Notes under the pieces: generated by a model
Seen by the model: the letters and a program-made list of their open reading frames with translations, nothing else
The model's database searches: none
What the model was told of the DNA's origin: nothing
NCBI GenBank assembly: GCA_036274055.1
Contig: DASUGM010000173.1
Location: forward strand, 1 to 6,134
Direction of reading: 5' to 3'
DNA length: 6,134 nt
Origin: DASUGM01 sp036274055
Lineage (GTDB): Bacteria; Acidobacteriota; Vicinamibacteria; Vicinamibacterales; SCN-69-37
Part shown: one piece after another, positions 1 to 5,401 of the stretch
Position numbering within the stretch: the first letter of the stretch is position 1
Layout: every line of letters begins with the position of its first letter
Translations under genes and position numbers: made by a program

Positions 1-955
1 GTTCCAGGTCCACGATGTTGTCGTAGCTGACCGCCGCGGCCGAGGCCGTGGTGATCGCCGACGATGTCGCCGCGGTGATCAGGCCGTTCGGCTGCGAGTT
101 GCCCGTGCCGACGGTCGCGTGACGGTTCTGGATGCGGGCCAGACGCTCGCCCAAGATCGCGCCGATGCGCGCCACGGCGCCCACGGCGTTGTCCTGAATG
201 AACTCGACCGACATCGGCACCTTCTTCGAGCTGTAGGTGTAGGCGTCGAGCACGAGCTGATCCAGCGTCGGCGTCAGGTTGTTCGTTTCCTGCACCGACT
301 CCCCGATGAGCACGCCTTCGTTGGCCGTGTCGTTCATCGTCGGGAACGGCAGCGCCGCGCCCGTGGTCGTGCGGACCACGCTCGAGGTCGTCAGCATCCC
401 GCCGAAGGCCAGACGTGCGACTTCGAGTTCACGCATTAGCTCATCGGGCACCAGGAAGTGTCCGCCGTTGTCGGGCGAGATCACGTCCACGCCGAGGTAC
501 CGCTTCTCCCACGCATCGCGCCGATCGCCGCGAATCGCGGGCAGCGGCTGTTCCGCCAGGCGGATCGTGATCGACCGCTGTTCAGGGCTGATGCCGAGCT
601 TCTTCGCCGCCTCATTGTGACGCTGGGTCCGCACGTCGGATCCGCCGAGCATCCACGCCTGAATCGCCGCGGCGCGGTCTTCGTCGGTGATCTTCACGGT
701 GGCGTTCTGGCTGGCGCGGGTGTCGTTCGGCTGGGTGTGCGCGGCGCGGCGGCCCTGGCCCTCTTCGAGGGAGGCGACGGCCTGCAGCCGCTTCTCGGTG
801 GCCAGCAACCGATTGCGGTCGTTGTCCATCGCGTCAAACTGGCCTTCCTCTTCGGCGGTCAGTTCGCGGGCTTCGGTCTTGGCCTTCTCCAACATCGCGC
901 GCATGTCGGCGCCGATCTTGTTGGCCTTCTCACGGACTTCGTTGACTTCGAGCAT
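1..955 (-). CDS. Major capsid protein, HK97 gp5-like (C-terminus cut by window edge)
   Basis: Forms the icosahedral shell. This frame is open from an ATG at 955-953 to the window edge, giving 318 residues. A GAGAGGG Shine-Dalgarno lies 4 bases upstream. Residues 1-65 are charged and helical, like the delta (internal scaffold) region that the prohead protease removes. Residues 90-160 form a linker containing AWMLGGSD. The HK97-fold core begins near GGHFLVPDEL (164-173), followed by an ALPFPTMNDTA strand, the E-loop-like EGVLIGESVQETNN, and the helix and P-domain motif TVGTGNSQPNGLI (281-293). This order and the 'G-x-G-x-x-QP-x-G' signature are typical of HK97-type capsid proteins. Known members have about 380-420 residues, so roughly 70-100 are probably missing. 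It is the last gene visible in the module and the only one preceded by a real intergenic gap, which could allow separate high expression. The family call is firm; the cleavage site cannot be placed by reading. Confidence 0.95.
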   Translation of the reverse strand, partial: MLEVNEVREKANKIGADMRAMLEKAKTEARELTAEEEGQFDAMDNDRNRLLATEKRLQAVASLEEGQGRRAAHTQPNDTRASQNATVKITDEDRAAAIQAWMLGGSDVRTQRHNEAAKKLGISPEQRSITIRLAEQPLPAIRGDRRDAWEKRYLGVDVISPDNGGHFLVPDELMRELEVARLAFGGMLTTSSVVRTTTGAALPFPTMNDTANEGVLIGESVQETNNLTPTLDQLVLDAYTYSSKKVPMSVEFIQDNAVGAVARIGAILGERLARIQNRHATVGTGNSQPNGLITAATSSAITTASAAAVSYDNIVDLE

Positions 956-1118
956 GTCGCCCTCTCGGTGGCCCGATGGGCGTACGCGAAACGGGCGCCG
1001 CCTACACGGGCGATGTGAATCGCCGGGTAAGCCGCGCCCTCGACAGGACGTGCGCTTGCCGTTGTAGCGGGGCGGCGGCGCTCGACAGCGCACGCCTGAC
1101 CCCCGCTTTGGTTACGGT
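956..1118 (-). other. Intergenic gap before the capsid gene, with two short inverted repeats
   Basis: This is the only non-coding interval longer than a few bases. It contains two perfect short inverted repeats: GGCGAT-4 bases-ATCGCC at 1009-1024 (6-bp stem) and GCGCT-4 bases-AGCGC at 1078-1091 (5-bp stem). Neither is followed by a run of T on the minus strand, so neither looks like a standard intrinsic terminator. I see no convincing -35/-10 pair in front of the capsid gene. The gap could hold an untranslated leader, an mRNA-processing site or a phage-specific promoter that I cannot recognise. In DNA this GC-rich, stems of 5-6 bp also arise by chance. Confidence 0.4.
960..966 (-). promoter_or_regulatory. 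Ribosome binding site of the major capsid gene
   Basis: The minus strand reads GAGAGGG here, 4 bases before the ATG at 955. It supports the chosen start of the capsid gene. The spacing is slightly short but acceptable. Confidence 0.6.
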
Positions 1119-1319
1119 CTAGTGTGGAACTCGATCGCGGTGGTGTCTATTTGATGCTACAAAACTCGCGATGGCCTCGCGCACGATCCCGTGGACCGAC
1201 ACGCCCCGCCGGATCGCCAAGCGGGCGATCGAGTCGAAGTGGCTCTGCGGCACCCGCGAGGTGATCGGGTGCGTCGGCTCGAGCGACAACGCCGGACGGC
1301 CGCGGCGCTTAGGGATCAC
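1119..1319 (-). CDS. Small ribbon-helix-helix (CopG/Arc-like) protein
   Basis: A 66-residue basic protein starting with GTG at 1319, 4 bases after the protease stop codon. A GAGG about 10 bases upstream, inside the end of the protease gene, suggests coupled translation. Residues 19-54 fit the ribbon-helix-helix pattern: a short strand (ITSRVPQ), helix A (SHFDSIARLAIRRG), a turn (VSVHG), then helix B (IVREAIASFVASN). Family members usually bind DNA as dimers through the strand and often act as small repressors. The N-terminus contains KRRGRPA (residues 4-10), whose RGRP core resembles an AT-hook, a minor-groove binding motif. The tail is His/Arg-rich. Its place between the protease and capsid genes is unusual for a regulator. 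It could autoregulate the head genes, bind DNA in the prohead, or be a structural accessory. The fold is a pattern match by eye; the function is unknown. Confidence 0.7.
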   Translation of the reverse strand: MIPKRRGRPALSLEPTHPITSRVPQSHFDSIARLAIRRGVSVHGIVREAIASFVASNRHHRDRVPH

Positions 1320-1323
1320 CGCG

Positions 1324-2076
1324 TCAAATCCTCGCCATCCGTTGACGCATGGCCATCGACGGACGGTAGTCGCGTGACGCCGGCCCGACTCTGATCGTGG
1401 TTTGCGGATAGGCCGGCCACCCCACGATCGACACTTCGCTGGTCATCATGTCGAGCACGTCACGGTGCGGTAAACCGTCTTGCAAGAACCATTCGTCGTC
1501 GAGCGCCGAGAACGCGAAGGACATCCCAGAGACGTCGCCGCGCTGCACGGATTCGACGTGCCGATCGGCCCAGCGCGGCGGATCGATCGCCACGGCCAGT
1601 CCCTTCGTCTCCTTCCGAACCGCCAAGGTACCGGCCTCGATCCGTCCGATCACTTCGGACGGTTCGTGACTCCAGAGCGCACGGAGATCAGTGGCTTCGC
1701 GCAAGGTGCGATCGACCGACTGCGGCCGGATGCGCTCGACGAAGCCGCCGAGATCAACCGACCAGACATTAAACACGATCGCCGTGCCGGTCAGTTCCCG
1801 CGGGGACGGTTCCGCCCGCAGATGTGCGGACGTCAGTCGGCCCGGACGCGGGTCGATGTCGTACCGCAGTTCGTCGCGATGTTTCGCGCAATAGGCCACG
1901 CCGGTGCGGAGCATCACCGCATCGCCGCGGCAGATCGAACAGGCGTCAAACTCCTTGGCCGCCCACCGCTGCACGCGTTGCGCCATCGAGCGCACTTCGA
2001 TCGGCCGTTCGTAGGCTTCGACGGTACTGACGTCGCCGCGCCGAATGACATGCTGCAGAATCGCGCGCTCGATCAC
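1324..2076 (-). CDS. Prohead (capsid maturation) protease, HK97 gp4-like, with N-terminal CxxC/CxxH extension
   Basis: A serine protease that cleaves the delta region of the capsid protein during prohead maturation. I chose the GTG at 2076, giving 250 residues, because it overlaps the portal stop as GTGA and has GGGAGGG 4 bases upstream. The frame stays open to a possible start at 2154, but that would overlap the portal gene by over 80 bases. The protease core spans about residues 93-232: LTGTAIVFN, then GGFVERIRPQSVDRTL, the histidine in LWSHEP (His137), the serine in SGMSFAF (Ser186) and the glutamate in SEVSIVGWPAYP (Glu214). These match the His-Ser-Glu triad and the GxSFxF and EVSxV...PAY signatures of the family. 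Before the core is an extension of about 90 residues holding CSIC (46-49) and CAKH (63-66), a possible zinc site not needed for the protease fold. The C-terminus (about 233-250) is short and basic. Confidence 0.92.
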   Translation of the reverse strand: MIERAILQHVIRRGDVSTVEAYERPIEVRSMAQRVQRWAAKEFDACSICRGDAVMLRTGVAYCAKHRDELRYDIDPRPGRLTSAHLRAEPSPRELTGTAIVFNVWSVDLGGFVERIRPQSVDRTLREATDLRALWSHEPSEVIGRIEAGTLAVRKETKGLAVAIDPPRWADRHVESVQRGDVSGMSFAFSALDDEWFLQDGLPHRDVLDMMTSEVSIVGWPAYPQTTIRVGPASRDYRPSMAMRQRMARI

Positions 2077-4988
2077 GACGCCCTCCCACTCCGGCGCCCG
2101 AGCGCCTGGCTGAAGATCCGATCCGCCACCGCGTCGGGCCGATCGCGTTCCCACTGCTGGAGCCGCTTGTCAAGCACCGCCGAGAACTCTTCCACTGGAT
2201 CGGTGGCCAGGACGACGTCCAGATCGCGCAGGGACGATGCGACGTACTCCGCGGCCAGGCCGTCCGCGATCACGGCCGGATCGTCTGGGTCGCCGGTCGC
2301 CGCCAGATGTACCCGCAGCGCCGGTACCAAGGCCGACGCGAGCAGATCCCGGTGATCGTCGTAGAACTGTCCGATCGCAGTCCTGAGCTTCGACGGGGAC
2401 GCTTGGGCCCGTCGCAGGCGATCCGTCTCCCGTCCGACCATGCGCCGCATGACATCGGCCACCAGCGCCCGGCTGGCCGTGAGGACCGCGGCGGTCATCG
2501 CCGCCTGCGCCTCGTGCTGGACGGTGAGCTGCTGCTTCAGCGTATGGGCGTGGGCTTCGGTGACGCGGTGGGCCTCCAGTTGCTCCACCGCGAGCCGTTT
2601 GGCGGTCTCGGCTGCGGCCTCTGCCGCCGACTTCGCCAGGATCGCGTCGGCCGTTCGGCTTTCTTCCGCCGCGAGCGCCGATGTCTCGGCCGCCAGCGCG
2701 GTCGCCGCGTCGGCCGCACGTTCGTCTGCGGCGATCAGCGCATTCTCGGCCGCCTGCCGTTTTTGCTGTTCGTCTTCCAGGGCTGTCCGCGCCTCAGTCA
2801 GCGCCGCCTCTGCGGCGGATCGCGCCGTCTCAGCAGCGGCCAGAGACGCGTGCAACGTCTCGATCTGGGCCGTCAGCGTGATCGCGTTCTCGGCGGCCTC
2901 ATCACGGTCACGTCGGGCCACGTCGCGCGTACTCTCCGCCATCTCCAGCCGCGCCGTCAGCGCAACCTGATCCGACAGCGCCTCCGCTGCCCGCTGGGTG
3001 GCGCGGAGTGCCTCAGCGGCGAGCGTCTCGGCCTTGGCGATGGCGTCGGCCTTGTCCGTCGTCGCCGCCTGCGCGCGGGCGTCGGCGTCCGCCGCTAACC
3101 GTCGCGCCTCTTCGGCTGCGGCCGTCATCGTCTCGACGGTCTCGGCCGCCTGTGTCACTAACGCCTCAGCCGTACGCGCCTCACGCGTAAGTGCATCCAC
3201 CAATGCCTGCGCCTCGGCCGATCGCGTCACGGCGTCGGCCTGCGCCGCCTGCACGTCGCGCAGCGCCAATGTGACTTCGGCCACTTCGGCAGATTTCTCC
3301 TCTAGGCTCGCGCGTAAGGCGTCCGCGTCTGCGGCAGCGGCCGTCGCCGTCGCGGCGATCGCGTCCCGTTCGGACGTCAACGCCGCGATCGCGGCGTTCG
3401 CCGTATCTCGTTCGGTGGTCAACGCGGTACGCTCTCCAAGGAACGTCGCCTGTTCCGCTGCCCGCTCGCGCTGTTCTTTCGCCAGCGCCTCCGCCAGATC
3501 GGTCGCCTCTTTCCGAATCGTCTCGGCTTCATGCGCCAACCGGCTGGCCAGCGTCGTCTGCGCATCCAGGTGCGACCGCAAACCCGTCAGCGTGTCCGCG
3601 TGCGCCGTGCCCGTCGCCTCAGCCGCAGCGAGTTGCGCCCGTAGCACGCTCGCCTGTTCGGCCGCGTCACGCGCCGCCTGTTCCGCCCTCGTCGCACGAT
3701 CGTCGGCGGCAGCGGTGTCGCTGGCGGACGGCGGCGCGGGCGGTGCGGTCTTGCCTTGGATGTTCGCGTCGGCGAGCGCCTGGATCTTGTCCTTGGGCAC
3801 CATCGTGCTGTTCACGAGATAGAGCTGACCCTGCCCGCTCGGCTGCGGATTCATGTCCTCCAATTCGAGGACCATGTCGGCGTTGTAGACGCCCCGATCA
3901 AGCAGCGCGGAATACAACGCCGTCCGCGCCGCCGCATCACCGCGGAGAAACGCCTTGTCGTTGTGCTTGAAGAATTGCTGCGACCACTCCAACTCGGGGA
4001 TCAGTTTGGCTTGGAGTTCCTGTTCCCAGAGCGTCACCCAGTTCAAGAGACAGCCCTTGTAGTACTCCAGATCCTGCTGCTCGATGTTGTTGTTCGTGGA
4101 GCGTTCGAGCGACTTCAACTTGTGGAGCGGCATGTTGAAGAACCGCGCCACTTCCTCCACCTGTTTCGTCCGGGTCGCGTCCATCTGCGCTTTGTCCGGC
4201 TCGACGCCCGTCTTCTCGAGCTTCATGCCGCCCCAGAGCGCGATCAGTTGATGCGCCGCTTCCGGCCCGCCCACCATCTGCTCGAGAATCGCCTTGGCGC
4301 GCCCGGCTTCTTCTTCGTCCCACGGCTGATCGCTGGTGAGGATGCCGCCGTACTGCAGGCCGTTGCCGAAGAATGACGCGCTGAAACTCTCAGCCGCGAG
4401 CGCCAGCCCAATGGCCTGCCGCGCGAATGTGATCAGCGGATACGCGTTGATCCCGTCGTAGCCCAACCCTTGCAGGTGGATCACGTCGCGATCCGGCAGG
4501 ATCTCGGTACCGTCCACCCGCCACTGCAACGGGCCGTTCTTCTCGCGGATCGCCTCGATGCGATGTGGTTCAATCAACCACAAGGCCGCCGGCCGCCCCA
4601 TGCCGTCGCGCTCGATTTCCGCGAAGCCGCCCTTGCACGTCAAGGCGTGCGCGGTGATCGTGCGCCGAAAGACCATTGTGGTCTGCTCAGGGTTCGGCCG
4701 AAACTTGAGCAACTTGTAGGTCTTTGACGCGGTGTGCTGCTCACTGCCGCCATCTTTGTCGCGTTTCAGCAGATTCAGCGGCAACTTGGCCACGTCTGAG
4801 CTGATCTGATTGACCGCGTCGTAGACGGCCGAAAACGTGAACGCCAACTCCGGCGTCACCACGATCCCCGCTTGCGTCTTCGCGCCGATCGCGCCGGAGT
4901 ACTTGGCGATGATCTTGTCGTCCGTCCAACTCGACAACGGCCCCAGCCACGATGAGCGGCGATCGTGCAGGCGCGCAAGAACACCCAT
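2073..4988 (-). CDS. Portal protein, HK97 family, with a giant Ala-rich coiled coil
   Basis: The portal forms the ring at one capsid vertex through which DNA enters and leaves and on which the terminase docks. The ATG at 4988 overlaps the previous stop as TAATG and has GGAGG 7 bases upstream. The protein has 971 residues; HK97-type portals usually have about 400-550. Residues 45-410 carry the family pattern: TFSAVYDAVNQISSDVAKLPL (50-70), KFRPNPEQTTMVFRR (95-109), RDVIHLQGLGYDG (167-179), ARQAIGLALAAE (189-200), FFGNGLQYGGIL (206-217), then FNMPLHKL (284-291), STNNNIEQQ (297-305) and LWEQELQAKLI (320-330). A Pro/Ala/Ser linker (414-424) leads into a coiled coil (about 425-830). There are no prolines from 421 to 863, no glycines from 519 to 851, and 36 Ala among residues 541-640. 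A distinct helical domain follows (about 831-971; VMRRMVGRETDRLRR, AIGQFYDDH, LRVHLAATGDPDDP, LQQWERDRPDAVADRI). Portal identity is firm; the coil's role is unknown. Confidence 0.94.
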   Translation of the reverse strand: MGVLARLHDRRSSWLGPLSSWTDDKIIAKYSGAIGAKTQAGIVVTPELAFTFSAVYDAVNQISSDVAKLPLNLLKRDKDGGSEQHTASKTYKLLKFRPNPEQTTMVFRRTITAHALTCKGGFAEIERDGMGRPAALWLIEPHRIEAIREKNGPLQWRVDGTEILPDRDVIHLQGLGYDGINAYPLITFARQAIGLALAAESFSASFFGNGLQYGGILTSDQPWDEEEAGRAKAILEQMVGGPEAAHQLIALWGGMKLEKTGVEPDKAQMDATRTKQVEEVARFFNMPLHKLKSLERSTNNNIEQQDLEYYKGCLLNWVTLWEQELQAKLIPELEWSQQFFKHNDKAFLRGDAAARTALYSALLDRGVYNADMVLELEDMNPQPSGQGQLYLVNSTMVPKDKIQALADANIQGKTAPPAPPSASDTAAADDRATRAEQAARDAAEQASVLRAQLAAAEATGTAHADTLTGLRSHLDAQTTLASRLAHEAETIRKEATDLAEALAKEQRERAAEQATFLGERTALTTERDTANAAIAALTSERDAIAATATAAAADADALRASLEEKSAEVAEVTLALRDVQAAQADAVTRSAEAQALVDALTREARTAEALVTQAAETVETMTAAAEEARRLAADADARAQAATTDKADAIAKAETLAAEALRATQRAAEALSDQVALTARLEMAESTRDVARRDRDEAAENAITLTAQIETLHASLAAAETARSAAEAALTEARTALEDEQQKRQAAENALIAADERAADAATALAAETSALAAEESRTADAILAKSAAEAAAETAKRLAVEQLEAHRVTEAHAHTLKQQLTVQHEAQAAMTAAVLTASRALVADVMRRMVGRETDRLRRAQASPSKLRTAIGQFYDDHRDLLASALVPALRVHLAATGDPDDPAVIADGLAAEYVASSLRDLDVVLATDPVEEFSAVLDKRLQQWERDRPDAVADRIFSQALGRRSGRAS
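2081..2087 (-). promoter_or_regulatory. Ribosome binding site deciding the protease start
   Basis: The minus strand reads GGGAGGG within the last codons of the portal gene. Its GGAGG core is 5 bases before the GTG at 2076. With the GTGA stop/start overlap, this favours the GTG over the upstream in-frame codon at 2154. Confidence 0.75.
2499..3716 (-). other. Region encoding the portal's Ala-rich coiled coil
   Basis: This encodes portal residues about 425-830. It is dominated by Ala, Glu, Asp, Arg, Thr and Leu in runs such as SVLRAQLAAAEAT, LAEALAKEQRERAAEQ and AEEARRLAADADARAQAA. Two copies of an ERD motif (526-528 and 540-542) are 14 residues apart, exactly two heptads. Phe516 is the only aromatic residue between 421 and 874. 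As a single uninterrupted helix it would be roughly 600 angstroms long (405 residues at 1.5 angstroms each). The Ala-codon bias also produces long but spurious open frames on the plus strand. Confidence 0.8.
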
Positions 4989-5197
4989 TACCAGACCTCC
5001 GAGACGTCGATACCTTCAAGAGCCGCCGCGATGACCGCGCTGTGTGCGTCACGAGCCGCTTGATGCGCTTGGTCCCGCGCCTGTTCGGCATCGGCAATTT
5101 GCGTGCGGAGTTCACGGTATTTCACGTCGGCAGCCTTGCGCGCCTGCACGGCCGCGCGGTACGCCTCGATCGCCGCGTCCAATTTCTCGCTCGCCAT
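4988..5197 (-). CDS. Small Ala-rich helical/coiled-coil protein
   Basis: A 69-residue protein of unrecognised family. The frame is open further upstream to 5389, but that part overlaps the membrane-protein gene. The start at 5197 is preferred because the ATG overlaps the previous stop as TGATG, a GGAAGGG lies 9 bases upstream, and the protein from there on has a sensible helical composition. Residues 3-58 are predicted by eye to be one charged helix: SEKLDAAIEAYRAAVQARK, then KYRELRTQIADAEQARDQAH and QAARDAHSAVIAA. The acidic tail EGIDVSEVW ends at the portal start. There is no signal peptide or membrane segment. The composition resembles the coiled coil of the portal encoded next, which may be chance in a GC-rich genome or may reflect contact between the two. 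It could be a head-assembly accessory or a minor head component; neither can be shown from sequence alone. Confidence 0.75.
   Translation of the reverse strand: MASEKLDAAIEAYRAAVQARKAADVKYRELRTQIADAEQARDQAHQAARDAHSAVIAAALEGIDVSEVW
4996..5000 (-). promoter_or_regulatory. Ribosome binding site of the portal gene
   Basis: A perfect GGAGG on the minus strand lies inside the end of the upstream small gene, 7 bases before the portal ATG. It confirms the start and suggests coupling through the TAATG overlap. Confidence 0.8.
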
Positions 5198-5400
5198 CAG
5201 CGCCCACCCTTCCGATCCACAAAGGCCGGACGCGTCGGCAAGGCGTACCAGACCAGCACGATGCCCGGCACGACCCACGACGCCGGCCGAAACCAGTCCC
5301 AGCAGCCGACGGCGATCAGGAGAAGGCCCAGGCCGACTGTGGCATCCCCGGCATCCAAGCGTTTCCACGCGGTTCGGACTCGCGTCCACACGTTCGCCAT
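5197..5400 (-). CDS. Small two-helix membrane protein between terminase and portal
   Basis: A 67-residue protein with ATG at 5400, one base after the terminase stop, and GGAG 8 bases upstream. The N-terminus is basic (VRTAWKRL, residues 8-15). Two hydrophobic segments follow: about 20-37 (ATVGLGLLLIAVGCWDWF) and about 40-54 (SWVVPGIVLVWYALP), split by RPA. The tail is basic (VDRKGGR). This predicts a membrane hairpin with both ends on the positively charged, cytoplasmic side. The pattern 'GLxLLxxGxW...PAxxxVxGxxL' looks familiar from small hypothetical proteins of tailed phages, but I cannot name a family. The two stretches are short for full membrane spans, so peripheral or re-entrant insertion is possible. 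It is too small and lacks the charge pattern to be called a holin with confidence, and its place within the packaging genes argues against a lysis role. Confidence 0.75.
   Translation of the reverse strand: MANVWTRVRTAWKRLDAGDATVGLGLLLIAVGCWDWFRPASWVVPGIVLVWYALPTRPAFVDRKGGR
5207..5213 (-). promoter_or_regulatory. Ribosome binding site deciding the start of the 69-residue gene
   Basis: The minus strand reads GGAAGGG, 9 bases before the ATG at 5197 and followed by a second G-rich stretch. It supports the internal ATG over any start further upstream in the same frame. Confidence 0.55.
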
Positions 5401-5401
5401 C

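Noticed and set aside
458..1018. Plus-strand open frame of 186 codons opposite the capsid gene
   Set aside because: Antisense to the capsid protein, whose HK97-type motifs are clear; no independent support.
1009..1024. Hairpin as an intrinsic terminator before the capsid gene
   Set aside because: The stem is only 6 bp and no T-run follows on the minus strand.
2077..2154. N-terminal extension of the protease to an upstream in-frame start
   Set aside because: It would overlap the end of the portal gene by over 80 bases, and the added residues are low-complexity Gly/Arg. The GTGA overlap with its own ribosome binding site is a better start.
1480..2355. Plus-strand open frame of 291 codons spanning the protease and portal end
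   Set aside because: It lies antisense to the protease with its catalytic motifs intact. The Arg-rich product matches no family and its start has no convincing ribosome binding site.
2307..3098. Plus-strand open frame of 263 codons, Arg/Gly-rich
   Set aside because: Antisense shadow of the portal coil and C-terminal domain. High GC lowers stop-codon frequency, so long spurious frames are expected.
2499..3716. Ala-rich portal region as a CRISPR array, tandem DNA repeat or frameshifted pseudogene
   Set aside because: There are no regularly spaced identical DNA repeats. The reading frame is uninterrupted and the C-terminal domain follows in the same frame.
2998..3822. Plus-strand open frame of 274 codons, Ser/Ala-rich, opposite the portal coil
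   Set aside because: It is the antisense of Ala-rich GC-biased codons in a firmly identified portal gene. Its composition is monotonous and no domain is recognisable.
3756..4376. Plus-strand open frame of 206 codons opposite the portal core
   Set aside because: The minus-strand frame encodes well-conserved portal motifs, while the plus-strand product shows no recognisable domain.
5198..5389. Longer 133-residue version of the small coiled-coil protein
   Set aside because: The extra 64 residues overlap the membrane-protein gene in another frame and have a composition unlike the helical part. The ATG at 5197 has the TGATG coupling and an upstream G-rich site.
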